Below are positions 28,087 through 42,000 of a DNA stretch of 48,824 bases, one piece after another. This stretch comes from a virus. The notes below the pieces were generated by a model. That model did no database searches. It was given only the letters and a program-made list of their open reading frames with translations, and was not told the DNA's origin. A program made the position numbers and the translations under genes. Position 1 is the stretch's first letter, and each line of letters begins with the position of its first letter. The DNA lies in the IMG/VR virus record IMGVR_UViG_3300028268_000002, positions 1 to 48,824 of that record; one strand, written 5' to 3'.

Positions 28087-30009
28087 ATGGCTGGCTTTGA
28101 GACTCCTCAAATATCGGTTACCCCCTACGAATCGAAGGTTCCCCTCGTCCAAATGCCCGAGCGCGACTTGCAGACCGCGCCAACCCCCGGCGCGATCTAC
28201 AGCAAGGGTGGAGGAATAGCCACGCTCGCGGACGGGATGATGAAGGGGATGCTCCGCGGCCTCCAGATGAAGGAGGAGAAGAAGTATAAGACGGCTGAGG
28301 CGACGATGGCTGCTCAGGATGCCGTGATCTCCGCCGCGAAGAAGAACTACGAAAATATGCTGACGACGAAGGGTGCGTTTGAGGCTGACGGGAAGACACC
28401 GAAGGCAGAGACGCAGGCAGCTTATACGGCGTGGCAACAGTCTGTGAACACAGCGGCAGAACAGCGGCAAGCGTTTGCGATCCCTGAGAAGACGGCAAAG
28501 CAACCGAAGGGTCAGAAGAAGGACAAGAAGGCACCGGACGGAGCGCCGGCGGCGGGAGGATTCGGAGCCGGTCTAAAGCAGTTCTTTGAGAGGAACCCGC
28601 ACATCCTTCCCGAACTGGCGATCATCGGAATGAAGTCGCAGGTTACTCCCTACGGCCAGATGGCGCCAGAGCAGCAAGAGGCGAAGATAAAACTAGACTC
28701 CGCACAGCGCGGAGAGGAAATCCAGAAGGTGATTGATACTGCAACTCTGACCCGTGATAAATATGCCGGTAGAGGAGAAGCAGAGCTTGAGAAGATGCCT
28801 CCAAGTGAGGGAGGAAAGAAGGCGGGATTCAAGAACGCTCTTGAAGAGTACAACAACGCCCTCGCGGTGATGAATCCCCCCAAGCCAGTACCGGCGTCTA
28901 AGGCGGGGACCATAGGAGCCTATTACGACAAGAAAGCTCAGGAACTCGGAAAAGATGTGAGCGATCTGACGAGCGAAGAGCAACTGGACGCAAAGAAAGA
29001 ATTTCAAGAGGCCGGAAGGGCGGAATCGCAGTCTAATCTTTATTACGATGCCGCAGCAAGGGAGTGGGGAACTACTAGAGATAAACTGACGCGGCCACAA
29101 CTCGAATACATTGACGCAAGACGGGCGCGTTCTCAAGCTCAAGCGAAGGGGCAGACAACCTACAGTTACAGAACGACAGACGCGAACGGGAATAGCTCTA
29201 CGGTTACGAAGAAGGTATCCGAACCGATTGCTACGCCCCAAGGCGTCAAGGCTCTCCCTAAAGAGACATTCAACGACGGTCAAGAGGATGCGGGTTCTCA
29301 GCAAGGCACATCATCGTCTTCAAAGGCAGGAGGAACTAGATTCAATCAAGTGCCGAGATCGCCGGGCGCCGGTCGCGGGAGGATGGATGCTGCTCCAACG
29401 CAAGGTGGTGGTGTAACTCCAATGCGGACGAAATCTGATCTGACGTTAGAGAAGGCTGTCAGCGACGAATACGGAAAGGCTGATACCCATTTTAACGAAG
29501 AGCTTGACAAGATCGATCAGGCGGCTCATCAAGCCAACAATCCTATTACTCCGGCAGAGGCGAAGACAAGGACAGACCGTGTAACGCAGGCGTACAACGA
29601 CGAGAATGCTCGTATTACTCGCGCCAGGGTATCTCAGATTGAAGCCGCAGGAGGAGACCCTTGGAAGCGGAGAGCTAAGGATGATAAAGGCAACGAGATT
29701 GGTACGATGGACGACGTGAGTTGGAAGAACACGAGGACCGGGTACGACGTACCAGCACCTTCAGGTGGACCCCAAGCGGCTCCAACGGCGACCCAGGGAG
29801 CGGCGGCGGGCCAAAAAAAAGAGCCTAATCCCGCAAAGAAAACCGAAGCAGGGAGCGAGATTAAAAGTTATGGTGATCCAGGTCCGGGGAAGAAAGCATA
29901 CATCATTAGATGCGCGGACGGATCAGAAGCGAGATTGTACTTGGATGAAAAAGGGTTGGCTATAATCAAAAGCCATCCAACAACCGCGGGTGTCGTTGAA
30001 GATAACTAA
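28087..30009 (+). CDS. Internal virion protein, 640 residues
   Basis: Starts at ATG 28087 behind GGAGGTTT, directly after the previous stop. It is mostly helical and hydrophilic, with LQMKEEKKYKTAEATMAAQD (coiled coil), a Lys-rich linker (KQPKGQKKDKKAPDGAP) and a low-complexity disordered region around residues 390-450 (GSQQGTSSSSKAGGTRFNQV). The C-terminal 40 residues form a small beta domain (KKAYIIRCADGSEARLYLDE). Located between the ejection protein and the giant polyvalent protein, it is probably part of the same ejectosome. Confidence 0.6.
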   Translation: MAGFETPQISVTPYESKVPLVQMPERDLQTAPTPGAIYSKGGGIATLADGMMKGMLRGLQMKEEKKYKTAEATMAAQDAVISAAKKNYENMLTTKGAFEADGKTPKAETQAAYTAWQQSVNTAAEQRQAFAIPEKTAKQPKGQKKDKKAPDGAPAAGGFGAGLKQFFERNPHILPELAIIGMKSQVTPYGQMAPEQQEAKIKLDSAQRGEEIQKVIDTATLTRDKYAGRGEAELEKMPPSEGGKKAGFKNALEEYNNALAVMNPPKPVPASKAGTIGAYYDKKAQELGKDVSDLTSEEQLDAKKEFQEAGRAESQSNLYYDAAAREWGTTRDKLTRPQLEYIDARRARSQAQAKGQTTYSYRTTDANGNSSTVTKKVSEPIATPQGVKALPKETFNDGQEDAGSQQGTSSSSKAGGTRFNQVPRSPGAGRGRMDAAPTQGGGVTPMRTKSDLTLEKAVSDEYGKADTHFNEELDKIDQAAHQANNPITPAEAKTRTDRVTQAYNDENARITRARVSQIEAAGGDPWKRRAKDDKGNEIGTMDDVSWKNTRTGYDVPAPSGGPQAAPTATQGAAAGQKKEPNPAKKTEAGSEIKSYGDPGPGKKAYIIRCADGSEARLYLDEKGLAIIKSHPTTAGVVEDN

Positions 30010-30020
30010 CCGGAGGAGAG

Positions 30021-33000
30021 ATGGCACAGGCGGATGAGCTTTACAAAGAAGTCGTTAAGCCTAATGCGGAAGCTCGTCCGAAAACAAGCCAAGCAGATGC
30101 GTTAGCTATGTCTGTTTTAGGCCACGAGACCCCAAAGCAAGAGGGTAAAAATGCAAAGGTGCCCACTCAGAAGGCAAGCCAAGCAGATGCGTTAGCTATG
30201 TCGATTTTGGGACATGAAACTCCTTTGCAGACGAGCACATCTCCATCTACAGCGACCCAACCGGACTACCGCAAGCAGATCCACGACTCGACAATCGGGG
30301 AAGGTTACAGTGAAGAGCAAGCGCAACAGCGGTTGCACGAGTACGACTATTCCATTAGCCGAGATTTGTCGCCATATAACGCGTTCAATCTGGCGTCTTC
30401 CGTGGCGTTTGACAAGGCCGAGAAGAAGATACTGAGTAGCCAAGAGCGGGGTACAGTCTACCAGCAGGCGAAAAAGCACGCCGAAGAGATTCTGGAGGCC
30501 AACCGAAACACTCCTATCTCGGATAACTCCACATTAAACACGGAAGCATTTAAGATTGTTGCGGCTGGAGGACCGGATGCGTGGGCGAAGGGATATACGG
30601 AAAACTACGCTCGTTCCAAGTCGAAGAGGTACAACGAAACAGATGCTAGGGCGCACGCCGGGGGAGAGATTGACGAGTCGGTTTACGATTTCCTTCAATC
30701 GACAGGGTTTAGTTCTGACCATTCATATCTACTGTCTGATAAGGGCGAAAGGTACATCAGGTTCTCTGTCGCCAAGACAGCGGATTCTCTGGAAAAAAGC
30801 GGACACCCCTACGTTGGGGCGTTCCTTCAAGGACTGACGGAGATGGGGATTGGCCTCACCACTCCGAGCATGGTGGCGATAGGTCTGGCAACGAAGGGCG
30901 CTGGAGCATTCTCCAAAGTAGAGCCGTTTGCGGAAGTAGCCACGGCAGAGGGAACGGAAGACGCAGCCAAGGCAACGTCCATAGCCGGGCGCTGGCGCCG
31001 TGCCTACAAAGCGGCGAAGGCGACTACAGCAGCCGCCGCAAGGAAGGCAGCCGTATCAACTGCTAAGAGTGCCGGTGAGACGTTTGCGAAGGTAGCTCCA
31101 GACAGCGCGGCAGGAGTTGCGGAGGCTACAGGGAAGGCTTCGGAGAGTGTTGCGAAGGCGACTGAGGCTATTCGCGGTGCAAAGCTCCCGGTGAGCGCAG
31201 TCCATGTGGCAAGGACGATCAACGAGGCCACTCATGCGTATTTCTCTGCTCAGATGACGATGGGCGCGATGCAAGGCGCAGAGCGGTTTGGCGAGGGGAC
31301 GAAAGCAGAACTTGAGAGAGTAGGAGCGATAGGCAAAGGAGCTGAGGGAGCGACTCTTTCAGAGAAGGCGTTACGCGCTTATGGCGGGGACTATTCCAAG
31401 CCTGTCGCTGCGCTTTTGGTCAACACGGTCATCGGCGGACTCATGGCCTACGGCGGCGCGAAGTCACTGATCGAAGCGGAAGGCTTCAAAATCAAAGCCG
31501 ATGCGATGACAGAGAAGTTGTACGGTACTCCGGGGGAAGTCGAGGGCGAAGGACCGAAAGAAAGACCGGCAAGCAAGTTTTCCGACCTGAATGATTACCA
31601 GCAGGCCGTTGTGCTGACGAAACTTATTGAGGAAGATCCGGCGTACAGCCATGCTTGGGTTGAGACGAAGAAAGAACATGATCGCCGGATGAAGAAGTTG
31701 AACTACCGTTACAACCAGAATCTTCAGAAAGCGTGGAACCCGGACGCAGTTCAAAGAGCAGTTCGGGTGATTGACTACCACCAAGCATTCGCAGAGTGGG
31801 AGGATGAAGCCCGCGCTCACTACCTGAAGCAGATCACGAAACTTATTAACCTCCACAAACAGGACAGGGCAGATGAAGCAGAGCTTGCGGAGTATGAGCA
31901 AGAGCGCCGGGCCGCAGGAAGAGAAGGCCGCCCGGTACGGAAGACGGAAGCTGCCAGGAAAAGAGAAGAGGCCCGCAAGGTCACGCTGACAAACGCGGCA
32001 CAGATTGCCGAAGCGCGGCAGGGCGCAGGGACCGCCCGCGAGGAAGCGGACAGGGAAACGGCCGCTCAAGAGCAGGAAGCGGCAGAGACACTGGCTCAGA
32101 TCAAATCCCTTCGGGTAAATGCCGACTACGCTCTTGAGGAGCATGGCTCGACGCCGGAGCGAGAAGCGGAACGCACGCTACTCCGAAATTTGGAGCGGCA
32201 ACTGGTAGACGGCGAGATTACCGGGGAGCAGGCGCGGAAGGGAGCCGGTCTGCCGGAAGAGAAGTCGGAAGAGGAAGAGCGGAGGTCCACCACATATCAG
32301 GAGATCGAGGCCGCCAGAGCAGGGGCATTGTATGGGCTTCTTTATGGACGGACGATAGCGCAGTTTGAGGACGATTTCCTTTCCGAACTGGAGAGTGCCG
32401 GCTGGAATCCCGAAGACATCGAAGCAGCTATCGACACCATTGGTCCCACTCTTCGGATGGAGGCCGAGAACAACCTGCACTACGTAGGAAAATCTGGAGA
32501 CTACATTGTTTCCAAGAAGGGCGTCACCTGGAGACTCGACAAATACGGGATGCTTCAGCCGGACGGTTTTGCGGTTGCGCCGATTCCGTTGATGAAGAAT
32601 GGCCGATACACGGCACAGGCGATCGACCTTGCAATGTCGGGGAAGGTTGGTTTTGGTCGTAGCCCCCTAGAGGAACAGAGAGTAGAGGTGGCGAAGGAAC
32701 ACACGGCCGCCCAGATGCTCGACAATCTTTCACAGGCCGAGAAAGATGAACTTGAAAGGGCCGTCAGACTGTCGCAGCAAAACGAAGGGTTGCTACTGGA
32801 AGCAGGCGAACTGCCGGCGGAGAAACCAGTTCCGAACAGGAAGAAGGGATTCGCTCCTCCAGTTGAGCGTCCGACTCCAGAGATGGAGGAGGATCGCACC
32901 GTAGACGAAGGTTATGATCCACTGATCGAAGCCATTGGCTCCCAGATAGAGAACCCTGAATCTCACGCGAAGGGGCCGGGAATTATTGCGCGGATAGCGA

Positions 33001-36000
33001 AGAATAGCGGCCTGACTCCAGCGCAGGTCGTTGGATTGTTCCGTGAATCGGAGGCCAAGCCGGACACTCTGAAAGGGAAGATCGAGTGGCTGCGGGTTGG
33101 AGACACTATCTCCGACAAGATGGGACTCCCTTGGGTAGTGGAGGGTGACGCGAACGGGAAGTTGTATCTCCGCAAAGGTGAGGGCGGAGCCAGAATCCCA
33201 TTTGACAAGGACAAGCCGAGCGATACCGTGCGAAGAATAGTCGGCAACGGTGAAGTGCAATCTACGGCCCGTACACAGTACACACAAGAGGACGCACGTC
33301 GCATTGTGTTTGAATCCTCGATCGTCATTGCTCAGAATGAGGCGATAGAGAGAGTCAAGGAATTGGCGGAGAACCCACCTCCACCGCCACGGACGCAGGA
33401 GCAGGCTGAAGAGCAGGTCAAGCAGGCAGAGGCCCGTGAGGCACAAGTCAACGACGCAGCCGTGGAAGCTATTGCGGCGGCGGTTGACCCTACCCCAAAG
33501 GCGACCGACGAAGAGATCGACAAGGCTGTTGCGAAGGCCGAGGAGTTGCGAAAGGTAGCCGAGGCTGCGGCGAAGCAGACGGCGGAAGCGCAGGGTCGTG
33601 CCGCAGGTCCGGGAGACTATCCTCAGAAAGCTCCGATCACCTCGAAGCGAGTCCCACGGATGGCGTGGGCAGTCGGGCATGAAGGGTATATCCAGACGAA
33701 CGCCAGCAAGATCCCCATGCACCGCGAACTCGTCAAGTTGAGCCAACTCACCCCGTCTTTTAGGTGGAACGGGAATATGTTGGAGCGGGTTCCTGAGTAC
33801 CCGGAACAGATGCAGGACGTTCCACCGGACGAAGCGACACGCCAGCAAGTTTTGGCAGATGCTCAGCCTGTTCGGTACGACGTTGACCATTATCTCGATC
33901 CTGGTCATGGCCCAGAGCGGGGACCGGCCATTGTCGATGGTGGCGGCGACGTGGCGGGAGGGAATCGCCGTCTGTTGAGGATGATGAAGTATCTGGAGTT
34001 GATACAAGACGACAAGGTTGCTCTTGCTCAGTTCCGTGCGAAGATGGCCGATTACGCCCAAAAGAACGGGATGATTTACCCGGAGGGAGATGAAATCTAC
34101 ATCCCAGTCAGGATGATGGATGAACCTATTGGCACTATAGCCAAGGCGACTAAGTTAGGAAACCTGTTCAACAAGAAAGCATCGCACGGCATTGACGAGA
34201 ACGCGAAGTCGATCACTTACGGACGGATGCTCTACGAGGCCCAAAGGGCTGAAGAGGCAGTAGGGCGCAATGGAGTTTTGGATCGTATCGCCGATGAGTT
34301 CAACAGCGCCGACACGCCGCGAGACGCAATGGCAAACAGACCTGAATTCTTTGCCAACATAGTGCGTAAAGAACTTGGGATCGGCGGTGAGGATCAAGCA
34401 GACTGGTTTAACAAGAACGCACAGGGAGAGTATGAATTCTTGAGTACAAACGGCAAGGAGAAGTTAGAGAAAGCCCTGCTTGCTACGGTACTGAAGAATC
34501 CTTCCACGCTCGATACGTTGGGAACCTCGACGGCCTACGATTCTCTGTTGAAGTCGATCGGCCCAATGACCCGGCTTCGCGCCGTGCCGGACAAGGACAT
34601 CACCGGAATCATCGAACAGGCGATTCAGGCGACGGCGGTCACGGAGAGAATGAAGGCCGCGGGAGACTCGCCGAGGGCGCGGTGGAACAAGGCGTTTGCT
34701 GAGCATGATTTCTTTTCTGAAGACCCACAACTGCCGGAGCCGGACAGGATGGTGGAAGCTGTCTGGAGGTCGCTGCATGATCGAAAGACGACCCGCTTCA
34801 AAAACGCTCTTAATGATTATCTGGTTGGAGAGGGAATCCAGAAGGGTTTCTTTGATCCGGCAGAGCATGGCCTGAATACGCCTGCTGATTTGTTCAACGC
34901 AGCCTTCGAGGACGAACTGAAGGACGTGAAAGATTCGCGTGGCGTAAATAGTGAAGAGGCTCGTGGCAAGAAGGGCCATGATGCTATGCAGGAATATCTG
35001 AAGTCTCTTCCGTGGGAGTTAACTCAAGACCAGTTCGACGCTGCGATGCGGAACGAGCCGGAGGCGGGAGATTCGATTGCGAAGCTGGTTGAGGAGGGAG
35101 TGCCACGCAGGCCGGATAAGAAAGCGGAAAGGAGAGCAGGGGGCAAGGAAGAGACGAGACAGGAGCGTGAGGAATACATCAAATTCACAGATTCCTTAAT
35201 CTCGAAACTGAGAAAGATGGGGCTTGTTCCCGGAACTCCAGATTGGGATATTGAAGAGGCCGATGCGGATCGCAGGTTTGAATCGGGAGAGAAAAATGTA
35301 GTAGAGAAACTTGGTAAGCGTGAGGCTCAAAATATCCCAGAGAGGATTCATAGTTATGCCGACGACCTGACTAGCTCGAAAGGGGGAACCGCTCCCATCG
35401 TAAACGCAGTACAGGCTATCACATCTGAAAAATTAGGGGAACCTGCACTGACGTTGATTTACGACCTTGGGAATATAGAACTCCCGAGAAGCAGCGAGTC
35501 TGCCGAGCAGAGAGTTGGCGAGTTACTTGGGAAAACGAGTGTCGATCATACAGGCGATCCTGAAGGCATAGCGAAGGTAAGCGGAAGATATTTCCGTATT
35601 ACGCCGCAAGAAGCGCCTAAAGGAGAAATGCCACACGAGGAAGTTGCGGCAGGATCGCCAGAGGGGATCGAATACTTTGTAGAAGTCAAAGAGGTTCCAG
35701 GTTTTGCGGAGAAGATGCAGGGCAAGAACCGCAGACACTTATCTGGAAGAGAAACTACGCCACCAGGCTACATCTCCCGCTTTGAGGAATTGATTAGCAG
35801 GGAACTTGAGGACCGCCGTGTAAGTGGTCAAGGTTTTGACATTGATGACGAGACATTAAGTAGGTTGAGTAAGAAGGCGGAATACGAGGCGGAAATTGCA
35901 GCTTCAAAAGGACAATCTATCGACGAATATCCGACGCAAGAAGAAGTTGATTCTGCCATTTCCAGATTAGAAGCGATGGCGAAAGGAGAGACGCTCGAAG

Positions 36001-39000
36001 AAAAGCCGAAGGAAACAACAGTCGAGGGCGGATCGAAGAAAATGTTTGTCACAAAGCGTGACGAACTCGATCTGAAGGGGCTTGGGTGGAAGCAAGACCA
36101 GATCAACAAAATGACCCCAGAGGAAGCGGAGAATATTCTTTCTCTTGGGACGCGGGCGCCGAAGGGATTCAAGCCTCCAGAGGCTCCAGCACCGAAGCCA
36201 GAAGTTGACCTGTCGGCGTCCAAGGCAGAGAAGGGCTACGTCACCCCCGACGAACTGGAGAAGGCTCTTTACGCGAACCATGTCACGGCGAAGAATGCCC
36301 CTGAATTTATTCATGCAGCAGGGATAATGGCTCAAGGGTGGTGGGATTTGCAGGATGATGTCCCGACAGGTTATGAGAGAAAGGATGCTCTAGCTTGGCT
36401 CTTGAGAGAGATAGGGTTCCGGGGCATTCAATCTGGGGAGAAGGGGGCAAGGGGAGAATACGACTTTGCGACGGGGATGATGCGAGTGATGGAAGCGGCA
36501 GACGCCACAACATTCTGGCATGAGTGGTTCCACGCAATATCTCCAATGCTGACTGCGAAGGATTGGGAAGCGGTAGACACTATCGAGATCGATCCTACGG
36601 CGTTTAAGCGCGAGTACGGCAAGAAGTGGGAGTTCCCCAAGTGGGACAAGAAGTACGATGCTCAGGGAAATCTTTTAATGCCCAAAGGAAAGGAATTGGA
36701 TGGTCTTCGGGAGAAGTTGTCTTACGGGTCAGAGAAATACCATCGGGACGAGAACCTCCACGACTTCCATATCACCTATGAAGCGCGAGAGATATTGAAG
36801 AAGATCAAGAAACTCTTCGTCGAAACGTACAAGAAATGGCTTCCGGGCGACCCTCTATCTCCATTCAAACTCAGCGAGGAGGCGAAGGGGCTTTACGACA
36901 GTCTTTATGGTGTGGAGGGCCATAAACTTTCTGACGACTGGAACGAGAAAGTCAAGGAAGCCCGAAAAGCGGAGGCCAAGCAAAAGAAAGGCATGGTCAA
37001 GCCTGAAGAGGCATTGCATCCGGTTATTAAGATCGCCAAGGATCTAGGCCCGACGCCCACTCATATATCGCGTGGAAGCGAGTGGCCGATAGTCGAGTCT
37101 GACGGTGATCGTGTTGCCTACGAGAAGACTAATAACACAGTTGTTTTAGAGTACCCGGATGAAGAGAATGCCGCACACGCCTATGTGCAGGCGACTATGG
37201 AAGGCAGCGGAATATCGGGAGTAGAGGAACTGAAGGGACCGGACGGCAAGTTTGCTATTCGTTTTAACTGGGGTCTGCCTGAAAAGGGGTCGAAAGAAAA
37301 GCCCAAGGAGATCCCAAACAGCATCCTCTACCAAGAGGTTCCGAAGCGGAATGAGCAACTTCAGATTGAGAAGTTGGAAGATTTGCTCAAGAAGACTTCA
37401 GCCCCTTTCATGCAGCAATTCGTGAGAACGCAGATTAAGAAGTTAGAGTCAGAGATTCGCGCCAAGTACGGGGTAGAGAGCCCAAAAATTGGACTCGACC
37501 CGGAGGCAGCGAGAAAAGCAATAGCGGAGGTGAAGCGTGGCACAGCAGGGAGAACGTCAGACGCAGGAAGAGAGAGGGTATCCGACTTACGAGGAGTACC
37601 TGATGGACCTCTTGGGGATGGAAAGCAAAGCGGAGTTGGACGCCTTTCTAAACCGCCCGTCGTGGGGATGCCTGGATATGCAGGTGCCAGAGGTGCCACC
37701 GATCGAACTGGACCCGGAAGAGGAAATGCTCAACCAGTTAACCTCGCAAACGTAGCGCCGGTCAAGCTGAATCCATTACCGGAGCGCGGGGCGCCGGTAG
37801 GGATCATGGCGGGTGAAGCGTTCGACGAGAAGGCATGGAGGGACGGACTGAAGAGGGCTGGACTCCCGGAGAATATGCCTGCGCCGACAGTGACGCTCTC
37901 TCCAGAAGTTGCCCGGACGTTAAAGTATGCAGGTCAGAAGCAAATTGTCCAGACGGTTCTCTCCGCATTGGAGCAGGGCGACGGGGCTGTGATCGCTTCC
38001 GTGGCGGGTTCAGGCAAGACTTGGACCGAGATGGGTGTGGTGAAGGAGACGATCCTTCGGAACCCCGATGCGAAGATTCTTGTCGTTACGATGAATCGGG
38101 GACTACTCGAAGATGGCGACGATGCCGTTAGGCAGGTTGCGAAGAACGGCTATGATCTGAAGGTAGAAACCGACATCATCGACAAGCCTCCAGAGCCGGG
38201 AGTCTACGGGGCAACATATCAGCGGTTGCTTAACAACTCCATCTACTCGAAAACTCCATGGGACTTGGTGATTGCTGACGAAGCCGGAGCAGCACGCAAC
38301 TGGTACAGAGACGAAAACCAGCAAGGCAAACTTTTGAAGGTTGTGATGGAAAACTCCAAAAAGGGAGTTTACGTTTCAGCTACTCCATTCCATTCTCCCA
38401 ACGAGTACGGCTATGCGGAGAAGTTGAACCTGTGGCCGAAGGGCGGTTTTGAGGGATGGATAAAAGAAAACTTTGCTCACGAGAAGGTGGGCGACAAGAT
38501 CGTTGCGAAGCTCGACCCGGCGAAGCAGGCAAAACTACGTGAGCAGATGGTTGAGCGTGGACAGTTCATCTCGCAGCAAATCTCCTATGATGGATTTTCT
38601 GTTCACTTTGGAGTGGTCCCTGTAACCGACGTGGTGGAACGGAAGTTGGACCGCATTCATCAAGGTGTAGCGGTGATGAAGAGGGAGTTATTGAAGCAAG
38701 GAAAGAAGGGACTCTCCGAGAGAGTATCTGCTTTTGAGGCGACATACACGAAAGCCTACCTTGAGAGGTCGAGACTGCCAGAAGCAATCCAACTTATCAA
38801 GAGAGCGAGAGCGCAGGGTTGGCAAGTCGCGGTATTCTCAGAGACCACATCGGAGGACTTGTTCCGTCGGCCGGTTGGACCAAAAGAAGAGCCGGGAACG
38901 TATCGGTTGCTTGATGAAGAGACTGGTGGGCAGATAGGGCGCATCATGCCGGAGTTCGTAAACATTGCAGATCAACTTCGCGCAGAGTTTGGCGACGAGA

Positions 39001-42000
39001 TGGGCGACTACAGTGGAGTAGGAAACACCGACGCACAGCGCGAAGAGGCAAAACAGGCTTTCTTGAAGGGAGAAAAGAAGATACTGTACACGTCCTATGC
39101 CGCAGGAGGAATAGGGATAAACTTGCAGGACAAAGACGGAGATAAACCGCGGTTGTCGATATTCCTTGGACCACCGTATTCTGGTATCTTGCTTGAGCAA
39201 TCATTGGCGAGGACGTGGCGGCTTGGCGTGAAGTCGAACGCGAGGGCGGTATTCCTTGCGACAGACTCAGAGCCGGATATTCGCCTTATGTCAACCAAGA
39301 TTGGGCCTCGCATGAGGGCGTTAAGCGCGGCGGTTCTAGGAGATAGAGATTCATTGGCTTCGGTCATGTCGAACTACTCCGACGAAGAGAAGATGCGCGA
39401 ACATCAGGACATGATGGCGTTCGACCAAGGCAACGAAATAAAAGTCGATGCTCAAGGATTCCAAGTCCGCAGCAAGCGCAAGGTCAACTTCGACAACTGG
39501 AGTTCGATCACCTTCCCGAACGCGGAAGAGGCAAAGAACAAGGGGATGCAGGTAGAGATGTCCGGCGGCGGGAAGGGAAGTGACTGGGCTACGCTCTATC
39601 AGGAGAAGCCGAAGCGGTGGGAGCCACCGAACAGACCTTTGACGATTGAGGACATTCGCATCCGGCGGGCGGTGAACGCGGCGGCGGACAAGGCGGCGGC
39701 GAACCCTCAGATCCCCCACGAAGAGATCACCATGACGGCTGTGAGGGCCGAGGAAGTGGCGAAGGCCGCGCCGGAGGGAGTGGACAAGGAAGCTGTAGCG
39801 CGAGACACCGTACAGATGCACCTGAAGGGCATGGGGTTCGAGCAGGACAACGCTACAGGCGGTTACACCCGGATGAAGAGCGAGAAGGAGCTTGAAAAAG
39901 AATCTGGGATGACGGACGAGGAACGGGCTAAGAATGACAAATTCAAGCCTGCTCCAGAGCCAGTGAAGGACGAGAAGTACACTGGCGCCCTGGGTCTGCT
40001 CAGTTCTCAAGAGAACAACCTGCAATCTCAGGACAGACAGTTCGCTTCACATTACAAGAAGAACCACATTGAGCCTGTCGGAAGGATTCTCGTCACAAAG
40101 ACGCGGGCGTGGTATGCGGGACAAAAAGTTCATCTTGCCGGCCTGCGAACGGACTTCACAAAGATTATGCAGGAGGCAAAACTTGACCACACAGACAAGC
40201 GGGTGATGCGTGACCTCTTCGATGTAGTGATGAACAAGAGAGCGGTGTCTGACCCTGCGATCAACAAGGCGGCAGGGAAACTCAGAGAGTTCATGGCGAA
40301 GATTCACCAAATGGGAGCCGAGGGAAATCTTGCGGTGATAACCCCAGATGGTCGGGTTGTGTCGTGGAAGGACTTCATGGACGATCCGAGTTATATGCCG
40401 CGTATTGCAGACTGGGACTTGAAGTTCACCGATGGAGATAAGACCTACACTCTCAGGGAGCTTATGGGAGGGACGTTCAGCGAACTGAAGGCCAAGGAAC
40501 TTATTGCCAAGAAACTCAAAGAGGAGGGCAGGACCGATATTACGGATGACAAAGCATACGACCTTATCAAACGTGATCGTTTGAGGGCACCTATGCAGGG
40601 CAACACCCAGTGGACGAACGAAGTCAACTTCCCGTTCATCAAGAAGGACTATGAGGCGCTTGACAGTTACTTCAGGCAGTTCGCAAAGTCGATGGCGACC
40701 GAAAAAGAGTTTGGAGCGGACCTTGGGAAGTTGAAGAAGGAGATTGCAAAGATCCCGAACAAGCAGGCCCGGACGGATGTAGAGGGCATGTTCGGCTATA
40801 TGTTCACACCGCAGAATTGGGATAGCCCCATGAGCAAGACGTACAATCGTTTGGCGGCTGCTGAGACTGCGACGAAGATGTTCCCATTTTCGGTTACGAA
40901 GTTGCCGTTCCATATAGCCAACGGGGCGGCGATTATGGCGAAGACCGGCCACTATATGCCGTATGCAAGGGCGATAGTGGATTTGGCGGCAAACTGGAAA
41001 AACGTGAAGGAGTACAGTTACTTCAACGGCATAGTGATGCACGGGATTGATCCGGCTGTTATGGCAATGCCGGAAACTCGCAGTCAACACGCGCTTTTTA
41101 AGTGGACCGGATTTGAGTATATGTACAACATGGGAAGGATGATTTCCGGCAGGGCGGCGAAGTCTTATCTTGACCTGTACGCTATGGGAGACCTGAAGAA
41201 AGGTGGCAATACCGCGGAGAGAGCGCGGCGTCTTATCAAGAACAGCTTCCTCATTGGAGATCACGCGATTGATGAGGCTGTTAGGACCGGGAAGTGGAAT
41301 GAGGAGGATTACAAACTAGCCCAGGTTGCGTTCACAGATGAGTCGATGTTCTCTGAGAACCCTATGCAGATGCCTGCACTGTCAAGAAAGAGGGTATCTG
41401 GAGAGGGACTGACAACACTTGACAAGAATTTTGCGATAGCGGCCAGGGCAGCGTGGTCTCTTGGGTCATTCTCCACGAAGGCGTACAACGTGCTTCGAGA
41501 GCATCTGTGGGACGAGGTGATGGTTTACGGAAACCTTAGACCTTTGGCATACGTGGCGCTTGTTTCTCCGATTATGGGGCAGATATTGCAGGGAACTTCA
41601 GCCGCGGCGAAGGGCGGGGTTCACCGTGTCGCACAGTGGGGGATGGGCAAGCAGCACACAGAGGATTCGTGGGACAAATACCTATCGCAATTTGACGGGA
41701 TGGAGGAGCATCCTGCGGCGACGTTCCTGAAGATCTACATTGACGGCATTTGCGCTCAGTGGGCTTTGGAAAGAACGAAGCGGTATGCAGACGCTTTCCT
41801 AAATCTAGCGATCGACGACAAGCCGAGCCTAGATAAAGCGAAGGACATGGGAACGTATCTCCTTGAGGATGAAGCAGAGGGGACTATCGGGCCGATGTGG
41901 ACAGACACGGTGCTGCATCCGATGAAGCTCACTGCGGAGGAAATCTATGCGTTAGCCATCAGTCGAGAGCGGCAGTTGAAGGGCAAGCCGGGATCGTTCT

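Noticed and set aside
32181-32195. Palindromic CTCCGAAATTTGGAG inside the giant gene
   Set aside because: It resembles the junction element but is coding sequence (LRNLERQ), lacks the AGTCC start and is not at a gene boundary; probably chance.
37480-37497. CCCAAAAATTGGACTCG as a further junction element
   Set aside because: It is within the giant gene, has an extra A and no following SD at the right distance; too weak, although the nested ORF starts about 40 nt later.
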